Made by a program: the position numbers and the translations under genes. From NCBI RefSeq assembly GCF_017916365.1, contig NZ_JAFMSU010000001.1, forward strand, positions 1,364,001 to 1,428,000: a DNA stretch of 64,000 nucleotides, read 5' to 3'. Every line of letters begins with the position of its first letter. Within the stretch, counting starts at the first letter, position 1. This document shows positions 45,877 through 55,920 of this stretch, piece after piece. The notes beneath the pieces are model-generated. The model did no database searches. It was not told the DNA's origin and was given only the letters and a program-made list of their open reading frames with translations. The stretch is from Rufibacter roseolus. Its GTDB lineage: Bacteria > Bacteroidota > Bacteroidia > Cytophagales > Hymenobacteraceae.

Positions 45877-46593
45877 TCAAGCGCTGCACGGTACTGAGAG
45901 GTCTATGAACAGCACCCGCCACTGGCCATTGATCTGCCCGAAATGGAATCTGAAACCGCTTTTGGTGTGCAGTACTGTTTTGCTGACCAGTAGTTGGGTT
46001 TGGTAAACTTTCTGCTCTTCCTGGGCTGGTAAACCGGCGTATTTGTTGGCCTCATTCTTTCTGAAAGCTGCGGCATCAGCCACAAAGCAGCCCTGCCGGG
46101 TGAAATTGTTGTCCTCGCCCTGGCAGGTAATGGTGGGCAGCGCCTTCACTTCTTCCAGTTTGCAGTCTTTGATCGTTTCCCCGATGGAGAAGAACGGCCG
46201 CGCTCCGGCATTGGCTCGCTTGAAGTTCCTGATATCCGTGACATGGGTGAATTGCGGAACCGCACCCGGGGTTTCAATGAGGTAAAGTCCCCTTTCCGGG
46301 TCTATCCATTGGTTGAATTCTTGGGCTTGCTGCTGGGTGATGGTTTCCCTGAAGTTTTCAAAAAACGGCTTAAAATCAAGCGAAGCGCCAGGCGTTGGCT
46401 TTTTTACCACCTCGTCCTGCACTGCGTTCAGGGTGTCTTTGGCCAATACATCGGCTTGTTGGCGCTGCTCTTCTGTCTGGGTTCCTAGCGCAGGACGTTC
46501 CTTTTCCGTGGTGGCATTTTCCCTGCCTTCATTTGGTCCGCAAGCAAACAAGAGCAGTGTGGCAAGCGCCAGGGCATAGTTCCGTGTCTTCAT
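45877..46593 (-). CDS. Lipoprotein of unknown function
   Basis: A 238-residue lipoprotein with lipobox Cys18 (TLLLFACGP). A low-complexity charged segment (NEGRENATTEKERPALGTQTEEQRQQADV) links the lipid anchor to a globular C-terminal domain with several cysteines (IKDCKLEEVKALPTITCQGEDNNFTRQGC) that may form disulfides. The end (FHFGQINGQWRVLFIDLSVPCSA) resembles secreted DUF-type proteins that read out a single beta fold. Family not recognised. A single-gene unit. Confidence 0.75.
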   Translation of the reverse strand: MKTRNYALALATLLLFACGPNEGRENATTEKERPALGTQTEEQRQQADVLAKDTLNAVQDEVVKKPTPGASLDFKPFFENFRETITQQQAQEFNQWIDPERGLYLIETPGAVPQFTHVTDIRNFKRANAGARPFFSIGETIKDCKLEEVKALPTITCQGEDNNFTRQGCFVADAAAFRKNEANKYAGLPAQEEQKVYQTQLLVSKTVLHTKSGFRFHFGQINGQWRVLFIDLSVPCSA

Positions 46594-46681
46594 GCGCCTT
46601 ATACGTAGGTAGTTGCCTGGTGAAGCACATTGTCATTATGCAGATGATTGGCAGGTGGGAGCAAAGGGAAGGTGCCAACAT

Positions 46682-46729
46682 AAAAGCCTCAGGGCACTTT
46701 GCTCTGTGAGGAACAAGGTGCCCTGAGGC
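46682..46729 (-). terminator. Terminator of the T9SS cargo gene
   Basis: GCCTCAGGGCAC (46686-46697) and GTGCCCTGAGGC (46718-46729) form a perfect 12-bp stem. On the minus strand it is followed by TTTTAT, fitting termination of the gene ending at 46779. Confidence 0.8.
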
Positions 46730-46778
46730 ATTATCCGTAAGCAAGTGCTTAACTGGTTTTGAAAAGGATCTTGATGGC

Positions 46779-48557
46779 TTATTGCTTAAAGAACTTGCTA
46801 ACAGAGTGGTTTGATTTCACCAGGTAAAGGCCGGCGGCTAATTCCCGCACGGACAATTGCACCGATGCCTCGTTCTTGGGCAGTACCACTGTTCTTACCA
46901 ATTTGCCCGCCGCATTCAATATATAGAAGGTCTGGTCTTGCTGGGAGGTGGACCCTGCTTTGAGGGTAAGTGCATCGGAGGCTGGGTTTGGATAGGTGGT
47001 CACGGTAGAAGACTGTGGTTCTCCTTTATAGGCCAGGTAAATGGTTTTGGATCGCTCAAATTTGCCGTCATAGTCAACCTGGGTTAAGCGGTAGTAGTTG
47101 GCGCCTGGTTTAGGGGACCGGTCTACAAAGGAATACTTGAGGAGAACGTTGCTGTTACCGGCACCTTTTACCTCGCCAATGGCCACAAAGGTTTTGCCGT
47201 CCTGGCTGCGTTCTACCACAAAACGCTCATTGTCTTTTTCGTTCGCGGTAATCCAATCCAGCTTAGCGCCCTCGGCTACTTTCTTTACACCAAAGGCGGT
47301 CAAGGAGATGGGCAGCGGATCTGGACCGGTGCCGCCGTTGCTAGGAGCGCTGGGGGTAGAATAGTCTACCGGCGGTGCTGGCATGTTTATATTCCGCCAG
47401 GCTAAATCAGAAATCGCGAAACCTTGCTGTCCTTTCCCGTTTTGCGGAGGAATGCCATTGTAAAAGGTGAATTCAACCCTGTCAACCGGCTCCAGGAAAG
47501 TGATGGTGACATCACCCTCTGGGGAAGATCCGTCAATGCTCGCTCCTCCGGCGGCAGAAGTTTTGCTTCTGAAGAATATCGTATTTCCCTCCTGGGCCAT
47601 TTCATTGGTGGCGGTGGTTTGTGTATACCGTTTCTGGGGCAAAATAGGTGTAGTGCTTCCGGTGCGGTAAGCAACAATCTTTAAGATATCTAAGAACTGG
47701 TTTCTGTTCATGTCTATGTCAAAGAGTGAGAAGGTTAGTCCCTCCACAGCGGTATTTCTGAAATGAAGCGTGTTCAGTGAGTAGTTGTTTGAAGTGACCC
47801 CTCCGGCATGTTGCTGCGAGATAGAGTAAGCGTGTATGTTTTGGTAATCTGGGGTAACCTGCTGGGTGTACATATTGGCCGTGCCAACTTCCTGCTTGTT
47901 CCATTGCATTTTGACCCCGTCTGCCTCATAGTAATTATTGCTGCCATACCGTGCTATATTGTAGGGTACCTCGCCGCCCACTCTGTTATCCCAACTGAAC
48001 TTTGACAAGGCCGCTGGAAGGCCAGGCCCCCCGTAGGGTATTCCGGTAATGGTAATATCATCAATGGCGTAAGCGGTGGAGGCATCAGTGACAACGAAAG
48101 TCCAGCGTAATTTTACCCTGCCTTTGTTAAAACAGTCGGGTAAGGAAATACCTAGTTCTGCATTCACTTTTGACCATTCGGTGCCTACATCAAACCATTT
48201 GTCAACTGGTACCCAAGCGCCGCCATTAAAGCTGTATTCCAGAAGCAAAGCTGTCTCTCCGGCTTTTTTTCCACCCCAGCTTACGTCTATGTCTTCGTAC
48301 CCTCCGGTAGATAACTCACCCAGCTCTAGTATATAGGTGCCTGGGGTAGTCCCTGTCTTGAGATGTGTTCCCTTAGAAGCCTTGGTATAGGAGGTAGTGC
48401 TGTTCGGGGTGGTTCCAGTTTGCCAGTTATGCGTGATGCTGTTAAAGGTGCCTACAAAATTTTCGTGGTAAAGAGTGGTTCTAGGGGCTTGTCCATACAC
48501 CTCTACCTGTAGTAATGCTACTACGCCTACAAGGATCACTAGTAAAAATGATTTCAT
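46779..48557 (-). CDS. Secreted adhesin-like protein with T9SS type A sorting domain
   Basis: A 592-residue protein exported by Sec and then by the type IX system. Signal peptide: MKSFLLVILVGVVALLQVEVYGQ. Residues ~25-175 look like a jelly-roll domain (YEDIDVSWGGKKAGETALLLEYSFNGGAWVPVDKWFDVG, AYAIDDITITGIPYGG). A second beta region spans ~190-390, then a fibronectin-like region (LDWITANEKDNERFVVERSQDGKTFVAIGEV). The C-terminus is a classic type A sorting signal (TYPNPASDALTLKA, LVRTVVLPKN, LAAGLYLVKSN, SVSKFFKQ). The cargo role is unknown; surface binding is plausible. Expression appears independent, with its own terminator. Confidence 0.9.
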   Translation of the reverse strand: MKSFLLVILVGVVALLQVEVYGQAPRTTLYHENFVGTFNSITHNWQTGTTPNSTTSYTKASKGTHLKTGTTPGTYILELGELSTGGYEDIDVSWGGKKAGETALLLEYSFNGGAWVPVDKWFDVGTEWSKVNAELGISLPDCFNKGRVKLRWTFVVTDASTAYAIDDITITGIPYGGPGLPAALSKFSWDNRVGGEVPYNIARYGSNNYYEADGVKMQWNKQEVGTANMYTQQVTPDYQNIHAYSISQQHAGGVTSNNYSLNTLHFRNTAVEGLTFSLFDIDMNRNQFLDILKIVAYRTGSTTPILPQKRYTQTTATNEMAQEGNTIFFRSKTSAAGGASIDGSSPEGDVTITFLEPVDRVEFTFYNGIPPQNGKGQQGFAISDLAWRNINMPAPPVDYSTPSAPSNGGTGPDPLPISLTAFGVKKVAEGAKLDWITANEKDNERFVVERSQDGKTFVAIGEVKGAGNSNVLLKYSFVDRSPKPGANYYRLTQVDYDGKFERSKTIYLAYKGEPQSSTVTTYPNPASDALTLKAGSTSQQDQTFYILNAAGKLVRTVVLPKNEASVQLSVRELAAGLYLVKSNHSVSKFFKQ

Positions 48558-48773
48558 AAAGGGGAATATTAAATTACTGGTATATATAAAATGCGAAAAG
48601 TGCTTTTCTTGGTATTTATGTTAAATTATATCTTGTTGTTATTATATAATTGGTTTAAAAATATGTCGTAAATTATATTTTATTTAACTATTTAACAATA
48701 GGTAAGTGCTTTGAGGAATTCTTAGAGTGGGTGCGGAAAGTAGTGGTGAATGCAAATAATGCTACTCATTTTC

Positions 48774-48802
48774 TTTGCGGTAGCCTTAAAATTGTATCTT
48801 TG
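48774..48802 (+). promoter_or_regulatory. Bacteroidota-type promoter, gene unknown
   Basis: TTTG at 48774-48777 and TATCTTTG at 48795-48802 match the -33 and -7 boxes of the Bacteroidota sigma factor with 17 bases between. It is 570 bases from the next gene, so it may drive a small RNA or a long leader. Confidence 0.45.
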
Positions 48803-49268
48803 TATAAAATAGTTATATTAAAAATATAATAAATTATTTTTAAAAAATATTTGCTAAAAATTTATACTACCCCCATAAGGTTCTTTAAGCCTTATCTGGC
48901 TTGGCGCGGAAGAAAGCTCTTTGAATGCTATTAGTTAGAGAGAAGACCTTGAAAGCAGCGTGGTATATAATTCATCCAAGCCAGTATTTTAAGAAGTAGA
49001 ATCCTAGCCAGATAAAGTTTGGTGCGAGTTAATTGTGCTGATGGTGAGGAGGTTATGGTTTTGGCTTGCCCCGGAGCTTGTATGCGGTATCCTGGCAGAC
49101 AGGCATCAATGTTCAATGGCTACCAAATAGAGGACGGGCTCGTGACCTGTTTTCTAAGGGGTGGGCAGAGAGGTAAGCTGCTTTTCTTAATCCTGATGCC
49201 CATTTGTGCGTAAGGGAATAGGTTGTGTCTGCCCGGTGCTCCCGGGTAGGCTATATGAAAAAGTCGCT

Positions 49269-49276
49269 TATATTTG
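49269..49276 (+). promoter_or_regulatory. -7 box of the isocitrate dehydrogenase gene
   Basis: TATATTTG matches TAnnTTTG about 94 bases before the ATG at 49370. No TTG is seen at standard distance upstream. Confidence 0.45.
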
Positions 49277-49297
49277 CTAGGTAAACCCTGCCTTTAA

Positions 49298-51595
<2,298 letters not shown>

Positions 51596-51610
51596 GAAGA
51601 ACTGATTTTA

Positions 51611-51655
51611 AAACAAAAAGGCCGCTGGAGATTCTCTCCGGCGGCCTTTTTGTTT
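51611..51655 (+). terminator. Rho-independent terminator of icd
   Basis: A long stem (AAACAAAAAGGCCGC with GCGGCCTTTTTGTTT, with inner GGAG/CTCC) runs from 51611 to 51655, 16 bases after the stop codon. Confidence 0.93.
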
Positions 51656-51725
51656 TAGCACGCTAACGTTAAAAGGTGAGTAGGTAAGCTTTGAATTTTT
51701 ATTGCTTGCGGTTATCAGGTAATAT

Positions 51726-52635
51726 CTGAGCGCAATTTTAGATTTTACCACCCCTACGGAAAAGCAAGAAACGACACCTGGAGCTCGCCCAGCTTTTTAT
51801 ATCCTAAGGCATTCATATGGATAGGATCGCGATAATACAGATGCTTGTTGTAGATATTATAGCCGCCTAAAGTAAATTGGTCAAGAACGGGAATGCCGTG
51901 GAGCGAGCAAATCTGTTTTTGCATCTCAACGTATTTGTTCATCCCCTGCGCGTAAAGCGGATCGTAGCCTCCCCGGTCATTGAAGGCTTTGCTGGAGGTG
52001 AAAAAGTAGATGATTGCCTGAGGGTTTTTCTCATAGATCCTTTTTATGCAGTAGTTAATCCCGCCTGCTTGAGTAGTTAGTTTCTTTTTATCATAGCCGT
52101 CAAATTCTGTATAGTCTGTGTAAGACCCAATCTCTCTTTTATTGGTATAGTCATTTGTTGAAGCCCAAAGAATATAGATGTCAAACACACCGGCTTCATC
52201 AACCTGTTTCTGAACAGATTTCCCCTGCAAGGAAGAAAAACCTGCACCAGGCACTCCGTAATTAGTAACAGTCAACCCTAAGGATTTTTTCCACATGATT
52301 TTGGCGCTGTCACTTTCAGGAATAACAGAAACAGAGCCACCAAAAACAGCTACAGACTTGCCGTAATTCAAAGATTGTGCAAATGGTAAACCTTTAATTT
52401 TATTTTGTGAGAAAACGTTGGTTGAAATTAGAAGGAAAAGAATAAACAAATAATTTAAGCTGCTTCTCATGGTGATAAATTTGAGGTTGTATTTGGTTGA
52501 AGATTGTTTCAAGTAATTTCTGGTTTAATTGAAGTCCTTGTTTTTTTTCTTTGAGGATCTTAATTATAGATAAGTTAAGTCTCTTTTTATAAGTTGATTT
52601 CTGATACGTCTATTGGGTTAATATACGCTCAATGG
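51726..52635 (-). other. Putative integron cassette 4 (SGNH hydrolase cassette)
   Basis: The segment has complementary short ends: CTGAGCGCA at 51726-51734 and TACGCTCA at 52624-52631, which pair over TGAGCG. Such pairing of R' and R'' core sites is expected at the two ends of an integron cassette. The gene inside runs in the same direction as the other three cassettes. Its leader is longer (about 155 bases). Confidence 0.4.
51754..52470 (-). CDS. Secreted SGNH/GDSL-like hydrolase
   Basis: A 238-residue exported protein. The ATG at 52470 directly precedes a signal peptide (MRSSLNYLFILFLLISTNVFSQ); an in-frame start 14 codons upstream weakens it. SGNH blocks can be placed: block I VAVFGGSVSVIP (GGS in place of GDS), block II Gly in NYGVPGAGFSS, block III Asn in WASTNDYT, block V DPIHMNALGYKKLG with Asp and His. 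It would cleave an ester, perhaps an acetyl group or lipid ester. GC is low, and it lies at the end of the cassette-like array, so it may be acquired. Confidence 0.85.
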   Translation of the reverse strand: MRSSLNYLFILFLLISTNVFSQNKIKGLPFAQSLNYGKSVAVFGGSVSVIPESDSAKIMWKKSLGLTVTNYGVPGAGFSSLQGKSVQKQVDEAGVFDIYILWASTNDYTNKREIGSYTDYTEFDGYDKKKLTTQAGGINYCIKRIYEKNPQAIIYFFTSSKAFNDRGGYDPLYAQGMNKYVEMQKQICSLHGIPVLDQFTLGGYNIYNKHLYYRDPIHMNALGYKKLGELQVSFLAFP

Positions 52636-52693
52636 TTAGTATAAACGACGACTGAGGCAGTCGGCCGATGCTGGCGTTTAGCTCTTGTTAGCG
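52624..52693 (-). repeat. attC-like palindromic site 1
   Basis: TAAACG (52642-52647) and CGTTTA (52675-52680) form the inner arms around GAGGCAGTCGGCCGATGCTG. Outer core-like sites are CGCT(CAA) on the left and GTTAGCG (52687-52693) on the right. It shares the GAGGC.GTCGGCCG.TGCTG centre with site 3. Confidence 0.6.
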
Positions 52694-52722
52694 GTTCGTG
52701 CTTTTTTCTATCGGAATATTGC

Positions 52723-53202
52723 TTATGCAAAACGAACAAAATATTCAACAATAATTAAAATCGGGACCAAGAATGGTAGTCCAACTGAGAACCACAGTCC
52801 CAGCTTATATAAGCTTTGTCTGTAGGATTGGCTATTGTCCTTGTTAAAGTTTTTATCTACTATGTATCCGAGGTTGTAAAATATATTGGCAATAAGCATC
52901 ATAAATAAATAGCCAATCCCTTGAAAAAATATTGTAAACAAGGTTATTTCAAAGTTGTAGTCGTAAGGAGCGATCAAAAGCCCGCCGAGGATAGCATAAG
53001 CAAAGAAAGCAGTAACTCCTGCAACTACGAGTGCTAAATTGTATTTCCCTCTTTTATTTGACCACCATTCTCTACTTGCCAAAGAGTCATTTATTTTTTT
53101 GCCAACTAGCGACTGCGTATCTATACGTTCAGGTTTTATCATATATTTGACTCCAAATCCTGCCAGAATCAAAATACCTAATGCTAATATTATTGTTATC
53201 AT
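52723..53202 (-). CDS. Small four-helix membrane protein, cassette-borne
   Basis: A 159-residue protein with four predicted membrane helices (~1-20, ~55-77, ~84-112, ~134-156) and a charged cytoplasmic loop after the first (PERIDTQSLVGKKINDSLASREWWSNKRGK). No family is recognised. Composition is AT-rich compared with housekeeping genes nearby. It lies between attC-like sites 1 and 2 with a leader of about 26-34 bases, as expected for an integron cassette gene. Confidence 0.7.
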   Translation of the reverse strand: MITIILALGILILAGFGVKYMIKPERIDTQSLVGKKINDSLASREWWSNKRGKYNLALVVAGVTAFFAYAILGGLLIAPYDYNFEITLFTIFFQGIGYLFMMLIANIFYNLGYIVDKNFNKDNSQSYRQSLYKLGLWFSVGLPFLVPILIIVEYFVRFA

Positions 53203-53213
53203 TTAGTTGTTTA

Positions 53214-53286
53214 TCATATGTGCATGACTGCTAAAGTCTGGCGAGGCCGTAGGGCGAAGGTTGGCGTTTATGCCTTATTGGCAAGC
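53214..53286 (-). repeat. attC-like palindromic site 2
   Basis: The centre GCGAGGCCGTAGGGCG matches the centre of site 3 (GCGAGGCCGTCGGCCG). The right edge ATTGGCAAGCG (53277-53287) is complementary to the left edge of site 3 (CTTGCCAAC), marking the two ends of the intervening cassette. The left arm (CTGCTAAAG, 53228-53236) is diverged. Confidence 0.55.
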
Positions 53287-53384
53287 GTTTTTCTTTTTAC
53301 TTTATCTGATTATGTTTTTAGCTTCTTTTCTGAAAATGCAGGCAGAAATCGAAATCCGGTTAAGATAAATCTTCTAGTTTTGGT

Positions 53385-53819
53385 TTATTCAGTTAGTTTG
53401 AAATTATGAAAAGCATCGAAAATGTCTTTTCGGATATCTTTAGTTGTGTCAAACTCTTGTAGGACTATTTTGTTAAAGTCGAATATTTTGCAGATTTTTT
53501 GCCGGTTTTCTTTTTCTAACTCCCAATATCTCTTATCGCTTTTCAGGACGCTCTGTAACAGATCGCCCTCGAAATAATCCCCTTCAGCCAAAATGTTAGA
53601 CTCTAATGTTTCTATGGCTATTGGTATTAGGTATTTCAAACCTATGTTTTGGCCAATCATTATCCTTAAATCTTCGGTTGTGAAGTCTTGAAGCGGCTTC
53701 TTTCTTAGTGAGCTGCAAGTCCTTATTAGATACGTACTTTCCTCTGGATCTAATGAAGGCCAAATCTTTTTCTCAAGGCTCTCCAAGGTTTTAGACTTCC
53801 AATTATCCTCAATTTTCAT
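53385..53819 (-). CDS. CdiI-type contact-dependent growth inhibition immunity protein, orphan
   Basis: A 144-residue cytoplasmic protein resembling the CdiI immunity family found in contact-dependent inhibition systems: KTLESLEKKIWPSL, STYLIRTCSSLRKKPLQDFTTEDLRIMIGQNIGLKYLIPIAIETLESNILAEGDYFEGDLLQSVL. Such proteins bind and block the toxic C-terminal domain of a CdiA or similar toxin. No toxin gene is adjacent, so it would be an orphan defence gene. It lies in a cassette between attC-like sites 2 and 3, with its start codon about 14-20 bases from the core site, and is AT-rich. The family call rests on remembered motifs. Confidence 0.8.
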   Translation of the reverse strand: MKIEDNWKSKTLESLEKKIWPSLDPEESTYLIRTCSSLRKKPLQDFTTEDLRIMIGQNIGLKYLIPIAIETLESNILAEGDYFEGDLLQSVLKSDKRYWELEKENRQKICKIFDFNKIVLQEFDTTKDIRKDIFDAFHNFKLTE

Positions 53820-53831
53820 ATTTTAAATGCT

Positions 53832-53898
53832 TGCCAACGTACTTGTGTAAACGAGGGCGAGGCCGTCGGCCGCTGCTGACGTTTACACGTTGTTAGGT
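53832..53898 (-). repeat. attC-like palindromic site 3
   Basis: The best-preserved site. GTGTAAACG (53845-53853) and CGTTTACAC (53880-53888) are perfect 9-bp arms around GAGGCCGTCGGCCGCTGCTG. Outer cores are TGCCAAC (53832-53838) and GTTAGGT (53892-53898, matching GTTRRRY). On the minus strand this reads ACCTAAC ... GTTGGCA, the expected R'' and R' order for cassettes on that strand. Confidence 0.65.
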
Positions 53899-53942
53899 CT
53901 AGTTTTTTCTTTTTAGTGACCGCATTTTCTTACTGTTTATGG

Positions 53943-53973
53943 CCTGTTTTCTAGAAAATAGCCTTAAAACAGG
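53943..53973. repeat. CTGTTTT-family hairpin in the cassette array
   Basis: CCTGTTTT (53943-53950) and AAAACAGG (53966-53973) form an 8-bp stem around CTAGAAAATAGCC. A second member, CGTTTT/AAAACG at 54022-54048, follows. Both lie downstream of the gene at 54072-54464. Confidence 0.65.
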
Positions 53974-54071
53974 TGCAAATATTAGGTGAAGCCGGTTATT
54001 TTAAATTGTACCTTTTTAGCCCGTTTTCTGAAAATCATGCTGAAAACGCAAAAGCTTGAATTATTTGACTA

Positions 54072-54464
54072 TCACTTTTTAAACCCGATTACATCCTTCC
54101 TGATTTTTCTCTTCCACTTTGTCCCATGTGTTTCTGTAAGGTAGGAGAAGATTCTTTGGTTGTAAGCTCTCGCGTATTCTAGTCTAGGGCCAGTGCAGCC
54201 AGATTCGTAATAATAGGCCTTGAAAGTTTCCTCAAACTCGCTGTCCGTGGGATAGACTACTGGTGATATACCACTTTGGAGCAGCAGAAAAGGAAGTCCC
54301 TTTCTTATATCTTCTTCAGCGAGTTCTTTGGCCTCCTCTATGCTCTGGACAAAAACTATTTTGATAGCACCGCTTTGGTTGTATTGCTCGTCCGTAATCT
54401 TCACTGTCTGACCGTAAGCCATTGCGGAAGAAAGTATCAGTAGAACGAGGAGCAAATTTTTCAT
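54072..54464 (-). CDS. Small secreted protein of unknown function, cassette-borne
   Basis: A 130-residue protein with a clear signal peptide (MKNLLLVLLILSSAMAYGQ). The mature part is acidic at first (SIEEAKELAEEDIRKGLPFLLLQSG) and basic at the end (THGTKWKRKIRKDVIGFKK), with a YYYESGCTGP motif. I recall similar short exported proteins in Bacteroidota but no function. Its start codon is about 19-25 bases from the core-like AGACCTAAC at 54481-54489, whose complement GTTAGGTCT at 53892-53900 closes the other end of the segment. Confidence 0.72.
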   Translation of the reverse strand: MKNLLLVLLILSSAMAYGQTVKITDEQYNQSGAIKIVFVQSIEEAKELAEEDIRKGLPFLLLQSGISPVVYPTDSEFEETFKAYYYESGCTGPRLEYARAYNQRIFSYLTETHGTKWKRKIRKDVIGFKK

Positions 54465-54482
54465 TTCTGTTTTTAAAATTAG

Positions 54483-54567
54483 ACCTAACTACTGTGTAAA
54501 CGGAGTGAGCTCCGGCTATTGGTTCTGTGTGCTAACGTCAAACTTCCGTTTATCCGACCAACGGTAG
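54483..54567 (-). repeat. attC-like site 4, partial, at the array edge
   Basis: ACCTAAC (54483-54489) and GTGTAAACGGA (54494-54504) match the edge and arm of site 3 in inverted order. A partner arm TTCCGTTTAT lies at 54544-54553, but a good outer GTT core is missing on that side. This may be the decayed first boundary of the array. Confidence 0.45.
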
Positions 54568-54661
54568 TCAGATAACCGGAACCGGGCCGCCGAATATACT
54601 ATATTGTGCAAATATTATATGAGCCATTCTGTTTTCGGCTTCCTTTTTCTAAAACGTACTA

Positions 54662-54705
54662 AAAACAAAGGAGGAGCAGCCACAAGGCTGCTCCTCCTTT
54701 GTTTT
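54662..54705. terminator. Strong bidirectional terminator
   Basis: A perfect 19-bp inverted repeat (54662-54680, 54687-54705; AAAACAAAGGAGGAGCAGC and complement) with loop CACAAG. It ends the SDR gene on the minus strand and isolates the cassette array. Confidence 0.9.
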
Positions 54706-54765
54706 CATCAAGAGGCAAATCGTCTTAAATACTACTTTCATTTTCAGTACCTATGCCAGATTCTT

Positions 54766-55833
54766 CTACGGAATCAGGCGGTCTTTCCGCAACTGCTCAA
54801 ACAGGTCGAAAAAGGACTCATCGGTTCTTTGGTAGACGTGGAAACCCAGTTGGCGGCTTTTAGACATATCGGTCATGACCTCGATGGGGCGGCCCAGGTC
54901 CAGGTCGGTGTGCCAGGCCGAGGCAAGGCGGTCTAGGTTGGGTTCTGCCAGGTTGTATTTCTCGGCAATTTGTCGCCATAACTCGCCGTCTTTCGCTAAC
55001 TCGGCTTCCAGCGGATGGATGGTGCCGTCATAGCCCACGGCCTTCACGCCAAACCATTGGGCCAACTGGTACCACAGTTTGTTCCAGCGGAAGTACTCGC
55101 CGTTGACTACGTTGAAGGCTTCGTTACGGGCGGCCTCGGTGGTGGCGGCCCACACCAGGTGCTTGGCCAGCACGCGGGCATCGGTCACGTCAGAAAGGCC
55201 GTTCCATTGTGCGGAGGAACCCGGCCAGTGGAACGGCCGACCGGTCTCTTTGCAGATAGTAGCGTAAACGGCCAGGGTAGTGCCCATGTTCATGAGGTTG
55301 CCCACGGCCTTGCCGATGATGGTGTGCGGCCGGTGGATGCTCCAGGTAAAACCATCGCGCTCAGCGGCGGCGTACACTTCGTCTTCTTGGGCATAATAGA
55401 AGTTCTCCATGTCCAGGCGCGGATGCTCCTCGCGCAGCGGCGTCTCGGGCAGGAACCCTTCAGTGGCGTAGGCCTCAAACGGGCCCAAGTAATGCTTCAG
55501 GCCGGTCACCAGCGCCACGTGCTGCACCGATTTCTTGGGCGACAACACAGCCAGCAGGTTCCGGACCATGGCGCTGTTCACCCTAATGTTCTCGGCCTCG
55601 GTTTCTTGGCGCATCCAGCTGGTGAAGAACACGTGCGTCGGCACAATGTCGGCTAAGGCGGCCTGCAGGCTCTCGGGGCTTTGCAAATCAGCGGCCACGG
55701 GTTGCAGGCCGGGTACATCGGTTTGGGGGTTGCGGGCCAGACCGTAGGTGGTCCATCCCTGGGAGAGGAGTTCCTGGGCCAGGTTGCTGCCTACAATTCC
55801 GCTGGAACCCACTACTAACGCTATCTGATTCAT
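54766..55833 (-). CDS. SDR-family NAD(P)-dependent reductase, PRISE-like
   Basis: A 355-residue Rossmann-fold enzyme. The dinucleotide loop is VVGSSGIVGSNLAQELL. The motifs VALVTGLKHYLGPFEAYA and MENFYYAQEDEVYAAA match progesterone 5-beta-reductase/iridoid synthase-like (PRISE) enzymes, which reduce enones and lack the usual SDR YxxxK. It would act on a small unsaturated carbonyl compound in the cytoplasm; the substrate is unknown. It is transcribed in the same direction as the MFS gene upstream but is separated by 87 bases including a CGTTTTC-type repeat. Confidence 0.88.
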   Translation of the reverse strand: MNQIALVVGSSGIVGSNLAQELLSQGWTTYGLARNPQTDVPGLQPVAADLQSPESLQAALADIVPTHVFFTSWMRQETEAENIRVNSAMVRNLLAVLSPKKSVQHVALVTGLKHYLGPFEAYATEGFLPETPLREEHPRLDMENFYYAQEDEVYAAAERDGFTWSIHRPHTIIGKAVGNLMNMGTTLAVYATICKETGRPFHWPGSSAQWNGLSDVTDARVLAKHLVWAATTEAARNEAFNVVNGEYFRWNKLWYQLAQWFGVKAVGYDGTIHPLEAELAKDGELWRQIAEKYNLAEPNLDRLASAWHTDLDLGRPIEVMTDMSKSRQLGFHVYQRTDESFFDLFEQLRKDRLIP

Positions 55834-55920
55834 GGTGGTGTCTTAGGTTGAAGTTGATGTAAACAGGTGCCTCGTTTTCGCACCGTTTTCTAAAAAGTAC
55901 CCCCTTTTCGACTTAAGAGT

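Noticed and set aside
48931..49213. Two overlapping short frames upstream of icd
   Set aside because: They lie on opposite strands over the same DNA and show no coding signature.
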